From assembly GCF_013426205.1 (NCBI RefSeq), contig NC_089424.1, positions 3,224,001 through 3,288,000 on the forward strand: a stretch of DNA of 64,000 bases. Direction: 5' to 3'. Under the pieces are notes generated by a model, which saw only the letters and a list, made by a program, of their open reading frames with translations, was not told where the DNA came from and did no database searches. Shown here piece after piece: positions 21,811-32,445 of the stretch; the stretch's first letter is position 1; each line of letters opens with the position of its first letter. The position numbers were made by a program, and so were the translations under genes. Origin of the DNA: Metarhizium brunneum (taxonomy: Eukaryota; Ascomycota; Sordariomycetes; Hypocreales; Clavicipitaceae).

Positions 21811-22431
21811 ATGAACCCCGCCCATCTCCCGATTCACGACCAACTCGACCACTTCAAAGCCGCCGTCTCGACCAACAAGACGCTGCTTACGGTCCTCTCA
21901 CGCGCGCCATCTCTACACCTGTCCAACTGGTACCTCGCGGGCGGTGCCGTATCCCAAACAATATGGAACTACATGTCTGGCCTCCCTCCCGAACACGGCA
22001 TCCAAGACTACGACCTCGTCTACCACGACCCCTCTGACCTGTCGTACGAGGCAGAAGACGCCGTGATCCAAAGGGGCAAGACCCTCTTCGCAGACGTGCC
22101 AGTCCAAGTCGAGATCCGCAACCAAGCACGCGTCCATTTGTGGTATGGCCCCAAGTACGGAATCCCCTGTCCGGAACACAAGTCTACCGAGTCGGCGATA
22201 GAGCAGTGGCTGACGACGAGTGCAATGGTGGGAATTCACGCGCTCGACGACGGGAAGTGGCATGTCTATGCGCCGAGGGGGTTCTCCGACTTTTTCAACC
22301 TTGTTGTCAGACCGCACCAGGAGCTGGGCACCAGAGAGGCCTACGAGAAGAAGGTGAGCAGGTGGAAGGGGAAATGGGACAAGCTGGTTGTGATTCCCTG
22401 GGCTGTGCACCATGGAGAATCAGGGCAGTGA
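21811..22431 (+). CDS. nucleotidyltransferase-fold protein (NTP_transf_6 / DUF925 type)
   Basis: 206 aa, single exon. The motif YLAGGAVSQTIWN (about residues 41-53) followed by GIQDYDLVYHDPSDLSYEAE (about 63-82) is the family pattern of a Gly-Gly loop and an acidic D-x-D metal site. EIRNQARVHLWYGPKYG (about 101-117) and the tail with DFFNLVVRPH and WKGKWDKLVVIPW are also typical. The family belongs to the polymerase-beta-like nucleotidyltransferase superfamily, but its substrate is not known. Probably cytosolic. Confidence 0.82.
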   Translation: MNPAHLPIHDQLDHFKAAVSTNKTLLTVLSRAPSLHLSNWYLAGGAVSQTIWNYMSGLPPEHGIQDYDLVYHDPSDLSYEAEDAVIQRGKTLFADVPVQVEIRNQARVHLWYGPKYGIPCPEHKSTESAIEQWLTTSAMVGIHALDDGKWHVYAPRGFSDFFNLVVRPHQELGTREAYEKKVSRWKGKWDKLVVIPWAVHHGESGQ

Positions 22432-23037
22432 CATCACAACGGATCCAGTAGTTGAGCGGCCAATGTACTACGGTAGAATTATAAAGATTCCAGCGGAAGT
22501 GATTGAATATGCAACAAGTTTGAACCATGATAACGCTGGTCTTTGTCACTGCTCGTGTCTGCTAGCTGTTTGCCAGTTGTATATTCGGTACATTGCTTGC
22601 CTATCGAGACAATTATTGAACATGGAGTATGACGACATGAACAAGTAGTAAGATTACACGGATTGTCGAGCAAGCCGTCATCCCTAATAGTTCCATAAAG
22701 TGCCAAAAAGAGAATTCGTGCATATGAATGTCCTCCGACGATCCTTGCTGGACACATTTTTTTCGGGTTCTTTGTCGTCGTGGGCGCCTCCAACGCCTGT
22801 TGTAGGATGGACTCATTTGTGAGCTTCTTGTTATCTTGGTGCGCGGTCTCTTCCATTCAAGCCGTGTGCGAGTGAGACGGCATTACAGAGACCAGGTGTC
22901 ACGTTGAATGCTATGATAAAGTCAGGGATACACCGGCGCGGCCGACAATGGAGAAGAACCAAAGCACAGTGCCTGCTGTACGACGGCATCGGCGCGGTCA
23001 AATATGTTGCACAGCCGAAACGCACGATTACAAGCCA
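22432..23037. other. convergent intergenic spacer
   Basis: Lies between the stops of the nucleotidyltransferase (+) and the glycosyltransferase (-). Short frames at 22479-22856 have no domain support. Nothing else is seen. Confidence 0.5.
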
Positions 23038-24201
23038 TCATGACGCCGTCTCCTGGGCCTTGAGGTATCTCTCCCACGGTGTCACATACACGCCGGTAGT
23101 CCTCGCTTTGACAAATTCGTCAGAGTCAAAGAATCTACACATGTTCATCCAGTCCAGATCCCACATGTCGTTGAGATGCGTTAAATTATTCCAGGAGCCC
23201 CAGAATCGGTTCCACATCTTGGCGTGAAGAATCCTTATCGTCGGCGGCTCGGGCGATTCCGCAGCTTTGGCGAGGTGTTCCTTATAATACTCCGGGACAG
23301 TGTTCCAGATGGGTGACAGGCGATTTACCGGGAAAGGACCATCAGCCGCAAACGCATTCTTGGAGCTCAAAACCCCTTGCTCCATATAGCGTACGTCATA
23401 GTCCCCGGTGCGTTTAGCTGCCCTGATGAGCTTGGCATGCATATCAAGATTCGGTTTCAAGATGAACATGCCGGCATTGATATTATCAATGGTAAATTGC
23501 GGCACGCCCGCGTAGACGTAGTTGCACATGTCGTCCCCGCCCTTGTCTATAACGGCCTGGTCTTCTGGAAGCAGTGCCTCTTTCTTACACTGCTGCTCCG
23601 GAACCAGATCAAAGATGTCGTCTATATTCCTGACAGGAAAGGCATCCGAGTCGAGGAATACAAGCCGGTTCCACTCAATTTCCTTCCATAGATTCAGCTT
23701 TGACAGCACGTCGATCCATCGCTTTGTGGAGATCTTTTCATCGGGAATAATATTATCCAGTAGCTCAATTTCCTTGACTATAGCACCCTGTCCTCTAAAA
23801 ATATCCCGATTTTTCTTCGGAATAAATGGACAGACAAAGATAATAACAGGGTACTTGGAGCGGTAATCGGACCATAGGAGCCGCCAGATGATAGATTGTG
23901 TCGATTCAAAGTACGGACCGCGAGTATCGGGGTCGCGACTGCAATACAATGTCGCAAAGGCGAACTTTGAAGATTGATTGATATTGTGCGCCGGGTATTT
24001 GGCCAGAGTTGTAAAATCGCGACGGGGGACCGGATCCAGGGGGAAGGCTAAACCGGGATCATCTGTAGCCAACAACGTGTGCCCGCTGCCAGTAAAGGAT
24101 GTGTATACTGATGCATTCGAATACGCGAGATATGTGACGAAGAGGAGACAGCATGCAACCGCTGCCGCAATTCTCGGCCGAAGAGGTCGCGTCAGCATCA
24201 T
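23038..24201 (-). CDS. family-8 glycosyltransferase, type II membrane protein (glycogenin-like fold)
   Basis: 387 aa, single exon. A basic N-terminus and one hydrophobic segment (about residues 10-28) indicate a type II Golgi membrane anchor. The GT-A domain follows (FAFATLYCSRD at about 80-90), with the metal-binding D-x-D in VFLDSDAFP (Asp184 and Asp186) and NAGMFILKPN (about 245-255) as in GT8 enzymes. The C-terminus has ILHAKMWNRFWG, comparable to the HxxG/K-rich GT8 motif. It would transfer a sugar from a nucleotide-sugar donor; the acceptor is unknown. It is divergent from an acyltransferase gene, suggesting the two may act on one glycoconjugate (inference). Confidence 0.85.
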   Translation of the reverse strand: MMLTRPLRPRIAAAVACCLLFVTYLAYSNASVYTSFTGSGHTLLATDDPGLAFPLDPVPRRDFTTLAKYPAHNINQSSKFAFATLYCSRDPDTRGPYFESTQSIIWRLLWSDYRSKYPVIIFVCPFIPKKNRDIFRGQGAIVKEIELLDNIIPDEKISTKRWIDVLSKLNLWKEIEWNRLVFLDSDAFPVRNIDDIFDLVPEQQCKKEALLPEDQAVIDKGGDDMCNYVYAGVPQFTIDNINAGMFILKPNLDMHAKLIRAAKRTGDYDVRYMEQGVLSSKNAFAADGPFPVNRLSPIWNTVPEYYKEHLAKAAESPEPPTIRILHAKMWNRFWGSWNNLTHLNDMWDLDWMNMCRFFDSDEFVKARTTGVYVTPWERYLKAQETAS

Positions 24202-24886
24202 CGGATTATTTTAGGGCCGGCTTGGGCGTGCTTTTATCGCCTCGCTCTTTTTGAAAGAGTGAATATGTCCAGTCGGAGGGTTCCGTCAGTCAGACATGAC
24301 GATGATCTCAGAGGAGCCCGTCTCTGGAGAGATCAATGATGGTGTAGATGACCAGCCGGAGATCAAACCGCCCAGCATTTCACGTGATATCTGAGCTCAC
24401 CGCCAGTGTGAACGAGTGGCGTAAGATTGGCAGCACAGGATGATGATTTCTTTCTTCGATGATGGCTGACGCATTTGGCATCTTGTGCGATCCCGAGCCC
24501 TTTCTGGGGAGGCTCCATCCTGCCAGTGGGTGGTGATAGGATTTAGTACATATGTAGTACTACGGAGTATGGAGAAGTAGGAGCACTAAGGGGGATTGTA
24601 CATGGAACTGCCCCAAGAGCCGCCAATAGGCGTCTGCGATCTGCACCGGAACGGGCGCATGGCTGGCAGGACTCAGGAGGCACTGGGAGCTGACAGTGGC
24701 TGATGGGGACCCGGACCGCGGCCGTTTCCAGGTGCCCACGGCGAACAACAACATGTGAATCGGTCGATCCATCTCCGTCCGGAGCGAGAGCGGCTGTGGA
24801 GACGCCATTCCTACTTCTGCATCATTAGTTCATCCTTCGCACAGGATTCTGCCTCGAGCATTACCCGCCATGTTGCACCGCAGAAA
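24202..24886. promoter_or_regulatory. divergent promoter region of GT8 and acyltransferase genes
   Basis: A 685-bp shared upstream region with one TACGGAGTA (24561-24569). The frame upstream of the acyltransferase ATG is open back to a GTG at 24755, but there is no ATG in it. Confidence 0.5.
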
Positions 24887-26422
24887 ATGTCGGCGCAAAC
24901 TTCACCTCGCATCCTCGACGGCGACTCAATGGAGCAGGCCATGATGCTCAACGTCGACCTCGAAGCCAAAACCGACGAGTTGTCTGGGCGGAAACCGTCC
25001 TGGGAGCCGGCCAACACCCTGAGAAAGCTGCCCGGCAGCCTGGGGCTTTCCAACGTCAAGTCATGGCTGTCTGCGTGGCCGAGGGCAAGGCGTCGGCCCA
25101 AGAGCCAGCACAAAACCGCCTATCTCGACGGCTTGCGAGGCTTCGCAGCTCTCATAGTGTACTGGCATCACCACGTACTATGGGCTCACAAGGAAGACAT
25201 TGAAATATTCGAAAATGGCTTTGGGTATAACCAGCAGTATTACTTTGCCGCTCTGCCAGGTGTCCGGCTCTTCTTTTCCGGAGGGCACTTGGCCGTGTCT
25301 ATATTCTTTGTGCTATCTGGGTACGTTCTCTCTATAAAGCCGTTGCGCCTGATTGAAAAGAACGATACTTCTGGCCTGGCCGAGCATCTTGGGTCGGCGA
25401 TATTCAGGCGTTGGTTGCGTCTATTTCTTCCTGTTGCAGCCACCAGCTTTATATATGCAACTTCGTGGCACCTCTTTGGCCTCTGGGTGGACGGGGCAGA
25501 GCCCCATGATAGCTGGTTGCACGAGATGTGGTTCTTTTACTGCGAGCTCAAAAATTTCAGCTTCCCCTTCAAGGATGGTGGTGTGCCGTGGCTATCCTAC
25601 AACGTTTATCTCTGGTCCATCCCAATTGAATTCAAGGGATCCATGGTTATCTTTACCTCCCTTTTGGCCATGTCACGATGCTCTCTCAATGCCCGCCTCT
25701 GGTGTCAGATTTCCCTCATTGGCTACTTCATGTACATTGCTGATGGGTGGTATTGCGCAATGTTCATTGCAGGCATGCTGCTAGGCCACTTGGATCTGCT
25801 CGCAGAAGTAGACAGGGACAATCTTCCATCCCTCCTTACTCGATTGGCTCCCTATAAGAACATTATCTGCTATCATTTCCTACTAGTGGGAATCTACCTA
25901 GGGGGTGTCCCAAGCGCAAACCAAGACGTGGATCAGCTTGCCAATACCCGCGGCTGGCATATCCTCTCGTACCTCAAGCCGCAGGCTGTCTTCGATTACA
26001 AGTGGTTTTATCTATTCTGGGCCGCGGTTTTGCTCATCACTTCAGTCTCAAATATCGGCTGGCTCAAACGCTTTTTCGAAACCCATACCTGTCAGTACCT
26101 AGGACGCGTGTCCTATGCGCTCTATTTAGTTCATGGGCCGGTGCTATGGATTATAGGGGATCGTCTATACACCGTTGTTGGCTTCCATGGCCAGAGCCAG
26201 AGGGAACACATCCCGCGGTGGGTGAATAAGTTTGAGTTGCCGCAGATGGGGCCGTTTGGGCTTGAGGTTGCGTATCTCTTGCCACAAGCCATTTTACTGC
26301 CTTTAACCTTGTGTATGGCAGATTTTGTGACGCGGGTGATAGACAAGCCGAGCGTTCAATTTGCAGCGTGGGCGTACAGGAAAACGCTGCCTGCAGTTGC
26401 AGGAAAGCTCTCCAATGCTTAG
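24887..26422 (+). CDS. acyltransferase-3 family multi-pass membrane protein
   Basis: 511 aa, single exon. After a polar N-terminal tail of about 75 residues comes the acyltransferase-3 signature YLDGLRGFAALIVYWHHHVL (about 79-98). The HHH supplies the conserved histidine of the first membrane helix. FFSGGHLAVSIFFVLSGYVL (about 133-152) is the second signature block. Further membrane helices run to the end, with YLGRVSYALYLVHGPVLW (about 405-422) as the typical late motif. Such proteins O-acylate carbohydrates, lipids or secondary metabolites at the membrane; the substrate is unknown. The ATG at 24887 is the first in frame; the open frame upstream begins with GTG. Divergently paired with a GT8 enzyme. 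Confidence 0.87.
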   Translation: MSAQTSPRILDGDSMEQAMMLNVDLEAKTDELSGRKPSWEPANTLRKLPGSLGLSNVKSWLSAWPRARRRPKSQHKTAYLDGLRGFAALIVYWHHHVLWAHKEDIEIFENGFGYNQQYYFAALPGVRLFFSGGHLAVSIFFVLSGYVLSIKPLRLIEKNDTSGLAEHLGSAIFRRWLRLFLPVAATSFIYATSWHLFGLWVDGAEPHDSWLHEMWFFYCELKNFSFPFKDGGVPWLSYNVYLWSIPIEFKGSMVIFTSLLAMSRCSLNARLWCQISLIGYFMYIADGWYCAMFIAGMLLGHLDLLAEVDRDNLPSLLTRLAPYKNIICYHFLLVGIYLGGVPSANQDVDQLANTRGWHILSYLKPQAVFDYKWFYLFWAAVLLITSVSNIGWLKRFFETHTCQYLGRVSYALYLVHGPVLWIIGDRLYTVVGFHGQSQREHIPRWVNKFELPQMGPFGLEVAYLLPQAILLPLTLCMADFVTRVIDKPSVQFAAWAYRKTLPAVAGKLSNA

Positions 26423-27648
26423 GAGTACCCGTATTGTACAAATATACCGAGATTCAATGTCAAGAGGACTTGTTTTCAAATATATGATTGAGCAGCGAAG
26501 GCCAGCTGCAGCTATCTAAAAAAAATCGGGGAAGATGACATACATACTGTATCAGGGGTGTTACAAGAAGATGATGCGCGACAGCTCGAGGGCACTCAAC
26601 AAGCTATGCTGAAAGAGCGGCCCATGTTTCGGTGGTGTTCTGTTGACAATATAGTGATATGGAGGTACGAAAGCAGGTAGACATGAGCAAAACCACTTCT
26701 CAATCCGCCCGCCTTGGCAGCAGAGCGACTAATTGTCTTGTTACGCAGCTCAACGGAAACCTAAGTAGCAGCCATTGGACCACCACCAGCCCGAGTCAAA
26801 AGAAGTCAGGTCCGTCTGCCGCCTGCCATCTAGTCCGTCACAAACAAGCCCGGCTACGTTTCCGGTCCTAATGATGGGGCTAGAGCCAATCGCTTTTGCA
26901 ACGGGGTCGCAGGGTTGAGTACAAGTCAATGTCTTTAATGCCCAAGCCATGGGCAGAGGGCGGCAAGTGCCAAGAGTTAGAAAATTGAGGCCCTCTACTT
27001 GGGCATTCATGCATGATGCCTCGAGTCGTGTCTCAGACGACCGTGTCCGCCGTTCAGCTTTTGAGCGATCGTCTCGTTGAAAACCTTGCATCTCGAGTTT
27101 GTTCAGTGAGCAGCCCATGCCCTAGACGGCGATACGAACACACAAATGCCGCAACTATTTGCTTGACATGGTGGAAACAAGTCCGAGTATCAGTGTCCTT
27201 GGGTAAAGGCTCTGCTTCCAGGAAGAGCTCCCCCGATCCGGTCTACTCCCAGGAGGCGTACAATGCTGGTAGTCCCTGTCATGGCACATGAACGACAGTC
27301 CATTTGTCAAAGAAGTGCAACGTAGATACGGAGTAGATGCATTGGACGAGCGCCTCCAACCACAACAATGCAATTTATCGCATGTCCCTGTCTCTCCTTC
27401 TAGACACGCCGGTATAAGACATGTCTCACGGCCACTACTACCCAAAACAGCAAAAAGGTGTGGCCAAGGCTGAGAATATTTGATGCGGATGAGACACCTG
27501 CGGTTTATGCAGCTCGTGCAACAAGCAGAAAATACTCCATACTGTGAGTCTTTTTTCAAAACCTACTGCAGTCGCTGAACTAAAAATATACTCATAATCC
27601 AACAGCACAAGTCGTCATGTCCAATCCTAGTATCCAACTGGTAGGCTT
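26423..27648. other. convergent intergenic, no supported gene
   Basis: Lies between the acyltransferase (+) and lipase (-) stops. It contains one TACGGAGTA (27327-27335). Minus-strand frames at 26750-27118 and 27155-27559 are open but have no domain, no spliced extension and no repeat pattern. Confidence 0.45.
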
Positions 27649-28847
27649 CTACAGCTGAGCCGCCTTGATCTGATCCGCGTCATCTACGAATCCCACCCTT
27701 TCCCACTCTTCAACATCTGCCTCGGTAAAAGTCTGAGCTTGCAACATTTCCGTCTCCAACTTCTTCTGTTCTGGGCAGGCCTCAAAGCCTCTCGCATACT
27801 TGGAACTCGAATGGTCCCCAACGTACCAGAGGCTGATGTTGAATTGCCCCGAACAGGAAAAGTTTTGCACACCCTCGCAAATCTTTACATTCTTCGGCTG
27901 CTCAACCCTGCTCGGGAACCAATACTCGGGCGTAGTGTGCGCGTACCCAAAACCGACGCCGGGGACCACGGTAACGGGGTCGCGGCCGTTGGTGACGCGC
28001 GTCGTCACGCCGTTCTTCTGGCTGGAAATGAAACTCGCAAAGGCTGGGTCGCCGATCCGGGGAGAGCCGTAGGTGTATGCGTCGACGTCGATGCCGCTCT
28101 TGCGGAGGTATCCGGCGGCAATGGAAGCCACTGCTCCTCCTAGGGAGTGTCCCGTCACGACCACCTGATGGTCGGGATGCCGCTCGCATTGTTCCTTGAG
28201 CACCCTTTTCAGAACGTCTTTGATGCCGCGGAAGGCTTCCCAGAATCCCGCGTGAACTTTGCACTTGCTGCAGAGAGGGAGGGCCGGGTCGGCGTCGCCA
28301 GGGGATGCGCTAGATACTTGGAAGTCAGCCTGCGTCACTGTCAAGTGATCAACACATGTAGATGAGTTGGGGGGGAATCGTACGCGGGAGGAACTGCACC
28401 GATGGCTTGAGGCGCCGCCGCCATTCTTTCGAGGTGTTTCTTGGGGTCTTTCAGGTTCACATGGAGGTCTTTCAATATGTCGCCAATACTCGCAGTGCCC
28501 CGGAAGCTCACTACAATGGACTGGGACTTGTTGGACACGGCAACGTTGCCAGAGATGGACTCGGTGGCGTGGAATTGATGGACGGTCACGGCATCCGCGA
28601 GATCGCCGCAGTATTGCGCACCTTTGTCATTGGTGCATACTTTGTTATTGGCCGAGTTGTCATTTAGTTTCTTGCAGTAGGCTGCCACTGAGTAGCGGGC
28701 ATATCTGTCGATTTTGTGTAGGGTTTTGTCATCTGTGGGCCAAGGAGCAGCAGGGCCAACAGCAGCGGGAGCGGAGAGGGCAATTGTTGCGGAGAGGAGA
28801 GTGAGTAGGGACAAGTTTATGACTTTGGAGGCATAAAGAAGCTGCAT
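27649..28847 (-). CDS. secreted class-3 lipase / feruloyl-esterase-like hydrolase
   Basis: Two exons, best read as 28847-28461 and 28329-27649 (intron 28330-28460, 131 bp); 355 aa. The signal peptide is MQLLYASKVINLSLLTLLSA followed by TIALSA. The catalytic domain has IVVSFRGTASIGDILKDLH, CSKCKVHAGFWEAF, the nucleophile elbow VVTGHSLGGAVASIAAGYL, the acid in NGRDPVTVVPG and the histidine in WYVGDHSSS: the full Ser-Asp-His set of class-3 lipases. Expected substrates are triacylglycerols or esters outside the cell. The splice is the uncertain part: a 62-bp intron (donor near the codons for PQAI) would also keep frame but adds a Lys-rich insert. The 131-bp choice restores DLHADFQVS, which fits the family better. 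Confidence 0.87.
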
Positions 28848-29639
28848 GTTGACGCTCAGTGGATGACGGTTTTGCAGATATTATCGTGCAAGTACAGCCC
28901 GAGAATGGTTGTAGATGTCCGACTCGATGTTTTCTTCATTTCAACACGGCTACATGGCTGGCATTTGTACTATTTCTGAGACTATCAACCTCCCTGAAGA
29001 ATCCCGGCTACGAGAATTCCTCCTCGGATACGGGCGGTGGGCCTATGTCTTGGAGTCGCAAGTCGGCATCCAGTGAAGCTGACAGCTCGCATGCTGTAAT
29101 GCACTGCATTACGTCGACTTGTCAGATTTGTAGAATTTGAAAGACAAATGCAACCTGAACGGTGGTTGTTTATGTAAATTCTACGTGGTGAAATGCTTCC
29201 CTCGAGTCAACCTACCTACTCATTGTCTGGGCATCAAGGTCGAGTCAGCCACCGTGCTGCAGGTTGCATAATGACATATGGTTTGATTGGCTCCGTCCAT
29301 CGTGCATGGGCAGAACTGCCGTAAGCCTGCAAAGTGATATATCACGCGTACGGAGTAGTTTTCGTTCAGCTAGCTGAGGCAAGACAGCGGACACATATCC
29401 GGTACTGGACGTGACGAGCATCTCCGGCTCCCGGACTGAGGCATGAGACATGAGGCATGAGTCGCGTGGAGAGGACAAGATATTAGTATATAAAAAATTA
29501 CTGGTTGTGGATGGCTGCACGAGGCATTACATCGTGTGGGGAGTGTGTATATTTCTAACGTCATGGGCCAATGATGCAGAAGACATGGGGTGACTACGAC
29601 AAGACCAAGAAGCAGGCGGTCAATGGCAGAGGGGCTAAT
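28848..29639. other. upstream region of the lipase, no gene seen
   Basis: A promoter-side gap with one TACGGAGTA (29349-29357). Short frames only. It grades into the AT-rich island starting near 29640. Confidence 0.45.
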
Positions 29640-31256
29640 CAATAACTAATAAAAACGGGCATTATTGTAAAAGAGTAAAACCTTGAAGTGGCCAAGATTT
29701 TTATTACAAACTATTTCTTAATACGTGTAGGTCAAGGTCAATTATAATCCCCGTAATTTCTGTCAACACCTACATACTAGTACCCGACCCACTTTTTAGT
29801 GTGGTGCAAGCTACGCGATAACAAAAAAAAAGGGCCGTGGCACGAGTATTAACCTAGAATGTAATTTACACGATAATTTATATGCTTTTAAGCCCACTAG
29901 GTAATATTTTATGATCCTTTTAGCCTCTACAACCTTTACTATAAGTCACTGCTAGCTAAACTTACTGGGGTCGGATTATACGTTAAGGTTATAAGACGAC
30001 GGCCAACAGTCGTGTCACTTTTGCGGATTGATTTAGCACTATATGCGCCCTAGTCTTCGCCCCCTGTTTTAACGACTCAGCTTAGAGTGGAGGCCTCGGT
30101 GCTCTTATAAGGAGGTCCTATTTTGATAGGTCAACTGGTCTTCTGCTTTGTCGTGTAGCACTATTAGCCCCTCAGGCTAGTAACGCCAGACTGAATCATT
30201 CACTTGACTGACCCTGGCATTTTATTCTCTTCTTGGTCTTGCAGATTAGGTATTTTTTAGGTTCTGTCTGTTCTATCTCGTAGCATCTGATTCTCTTCTT
30301 CGGTGGCTGTGGACTAGCCTTTTTTTCTTATTAGGTTTAAGCTGGTAAGCAACATGAACTGCAGGAAAGGGACACGGTGTGGCAAGGGCTCGGAAAGAGG
30401 GCTTGGAGCAATTTAGCTCAATTCAACTAATAACAGTCTTTGGTATCAAAGGTCCTTGGTTTTCCTCAAGGCCTTGAGGGACCAAAGCCGTCTATTTATA
30501 CAAGAAGTCGGTGAGGACCTTCTGCCCTAATCCCGTGACCGTAGCCCTTGTGTAACAGGGCGATTTCCGTGTAACACACGGGTTTATAGCCTGTTCCAGT
30601 GACTCTGCTAAAAGTGGAGGACTTCTGTTACACGGAAATAGCCCAATATTAAAGGTTATATAAGGGCTATAATTACAGGACTTAAAGTAAAATCCCTTAT
30701 TGACTTTTTATATTTAAAAATATTTTTAGCTATTAAAACTTTAAGGAAAACTAAGAACTTTTAATACTAAAAGCTATTATTAGATAAATTGAGCTATTTG
30801 CTCCAAGCCCTCTTGAGCCCTTGTCACGAATCCTACCTGAGGAGCACATATTTTGGTAGGTCTTGGCTTTTGTTTTTTCTCATAACACCCCCATGAACCT
30901 TGTGGCCAAGGAGGACAGATAGATTCAAGTCGACTCGCTCTGCAATGCTTATGTTAGATGTATAGTAAATGCATAGTATACTAGTCAGGAGGTGGGTACT
31001 TTATATTCATGCCAAGCCTCGTTCTGTGTCATGATGTCAGTGTAGCATAGACCGTCAATACTACCAATCCCTGTGACTGTTCCAAATTGCTGCTCTATTT
31101 GAGCACATGCTCAACATTACCCCCGTTAGGTATCCCCACCCTTATTTAACATACTTTACCCAAACTAATTAACAATATATATTTGAAACCTAAATAAGTG
31201 CATGAGTGCGCAGGTTTGTACCTGTCGGATAATGCCTCTGTAGACTGAAGTCGCCG
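29640..31256. repeat. AT-rich, RIP-like repeat island
   Basis: A 1.6-kb stretch visibly richer in A/T than its flanks, with TA-rich strings, no long open frame and many stops in all frames. This is what repeat-induced point mutation leaves of a transposon. The 449-bp foldback element at 30379-30827 lies inside. No transposase could be recognised. Boundaries are approximate. Confidence 0.5.
30379..30827. mobile_element. foldback / MITE-like element with ~200-bp inverted arms
   Basis: The left arm begins GTGGCAAGGGCTCGG at 30379 and carries GAGGGCTTGGAGCA. The reverse complement of the right end (30827 downward) reads GTGACAAGGGCTC and then GAGGGCTTGGAGCA. The arms continue to match for about 200 bp (CTCAA, then CTAATAACAG in the left arm against CTAATAATAG in the right) to a centre near 30600. 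Differences between arms are mainly C-to-T and G-to-A, with the right arm much more AT-rich, consistent with RIP acting more strongly there. No coding capacity. Partial copies lie at 31256-31370 and 33233-33415. No clear target-site duplication was identified. Confidence 0.7.
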
Positions 31257-31370
31257 CGCTTGGAACACAACGCTCCATTCAACTTATCATCTCTTTCCGA
31301 ATATCAAGGGTCCCTGGTTCCCTCGAGGCTTGAAAAACCACCCAAAGAGCCTGCTTCTATTCACAGGTGG
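31256..31370 (+). repeat. degenerate partial copy of the foldback element
   Basis: GCGCTTGGAACACAACGCTC, then ATTCAACTTATCATC, ATATCAAGGGTCCCTGG and CTCGAGGCTTGA align in order with the left arm of the 30379-30827 element. Only the outer part of one arm is present. It lies about 500-600 bp upstream of the secreted protein gene at 31864. Confidence 0.55.
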
Positions 31371-31863
31371 CATGAATCTCCTTGCGTGGCCCTTGTTGGT
31401 TCAACAGGACTCTGCCTCGCGTCTTTATGGGGCGTTTCAGACGAATCCTGCGATACCAGGCGATATTAGCCGATACCTGTTACCACCAGGTCTCGCACTT
31501 GAGAAACAGGCTCGTATTTTCATTTGCTTTTCCTGAGTCGATTTCCCTTGGTCGGCACTGCCGCATGGATGAGCCTGTAATCCTAGCCACTGCATTGATA
31601 TCGCATCTATAGCATTAATTGTAATATGTTGTCGTTTCATAATTATTGCTTAGGCTTTCTATTTGGTAAAATGTCTCCCGTAGTGTCTCATTTTTTTCTT
31701 ATATATAGCTCTTCAAGTGCTGCCTTGATTCAGAGGCCAGGAGCCTCTACTCATCAGGGCAGCCAAAAGAACAAGCCGACAATCTTTTCCTCTACATTAC
31801 CTACCACTTCCTATATTGTCTTAAACTCTTTTTTTTTCTCATTCGAGTCATCACGCTGCCATC
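31371..31863. promoter_or_regulatory. upstream region of the secreted cysteine-rich gene
   Basis: Follows the partial repeat copy. It contains pyrimidine-rich runs (about 31831-31845) just before the start codon, as is common for fungal core promoters. Short frames at 31330-31640 have no support. Confidence 0.45.
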
Positions 31864-32445
31864 ATGCTCGCCCTTACCATTTTACTGAGTGCCGCCGCAG
31901 GGGTCAACGCGATTCTCGGCGGCGAAGTTCAAGCCGTCCAGATCTCCAATACAACACATATTTGTGCCGATAACTGTGTCTATGACGGTATCTACCTTGC
32001 TCAGAAGGGATACTTTTGCCCGGTGAAAGAAGTTGTTCGCCAGGAGGAAGGAGGCAAGCTCCGCGAATGGTATTCCTATGACTGCAGAGGAGCCAAACCG
32101 GCTCCAGGAGTTGTACATGCCCCGCTCAAGGGCAAAGAGGCACCAAGAAATTGCACTCTGTTCCCAGGAGATCTTACCAAAGTGTCCCCTTCATGCATAG
32201 CTGACAAGGAAGTTGGCGGTGGTGGTGGTACCAAGATACTCCAGTTGTCAGAATTGACAGAGATGTTGAAATCGGCCACGGCAAACACTGCTGACAACAA
32301 AAAGCCTGCTTCACCAAAGTCCAAGAAGGAGTGTGCGCAGATAGCCCGTAATAAGTTTACTGAGTGCCGCGAAAAAATCGACGACTTCAACGAGTGCAAC
32401 AATCAAGGCGCAAAAACATTTCAAAACTGCCAGAGTGGGAAGTAA
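31864..32445 (+). CDS. secreted 10-cysteine protein, candidate effector
   Basis: 193 aa, single exon. The signal peptide MLALTILLSAAAGVNA is followed by ILGGEV. The mature part has ten cysteines: HIC, DNC, YFC, YDC, RNC, PSC, KEC, TEC, NEC and QNC. The first six are in an N-terminal domain of about 100 residues. A Gly run (about residues 119-124) and a Lys/Ser linker lead to a predicted helical tail with regular spacing C-x10-C-x9-C-x10-C. Size, secretion signal and cysteine content are typical of fungal small secreted proteins and candidate effectors. No family is recognised and function is unknown. Partial copies of one foldback repeat lie on each side, placing it in a repeat-associated niche. 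Confidence 0.75.
   Translation: MLALTILLSAAAGVNAILGGEVQAVQISNTTHICADNCVYDGIYLAQKGYFCPVKEVVRQEEGGKLREWYSYDCRGAKPAPGVVHAPLKGKEAPRNCTLFPGDLTKVSPSCIADKEVGGGGGTKILQLSELTEMLKSATANTADNKKPASPKSKKECAQIARNKFTECREKIDDFNECNNQGAKTFQNCQSGK

Noticed and set aside
27155..27559. Minus-strand cysteine-containing 134-codon frame
   Set aside because: Cysteines do not follow the M-C-x8-C spacing and there is no signal peptide.
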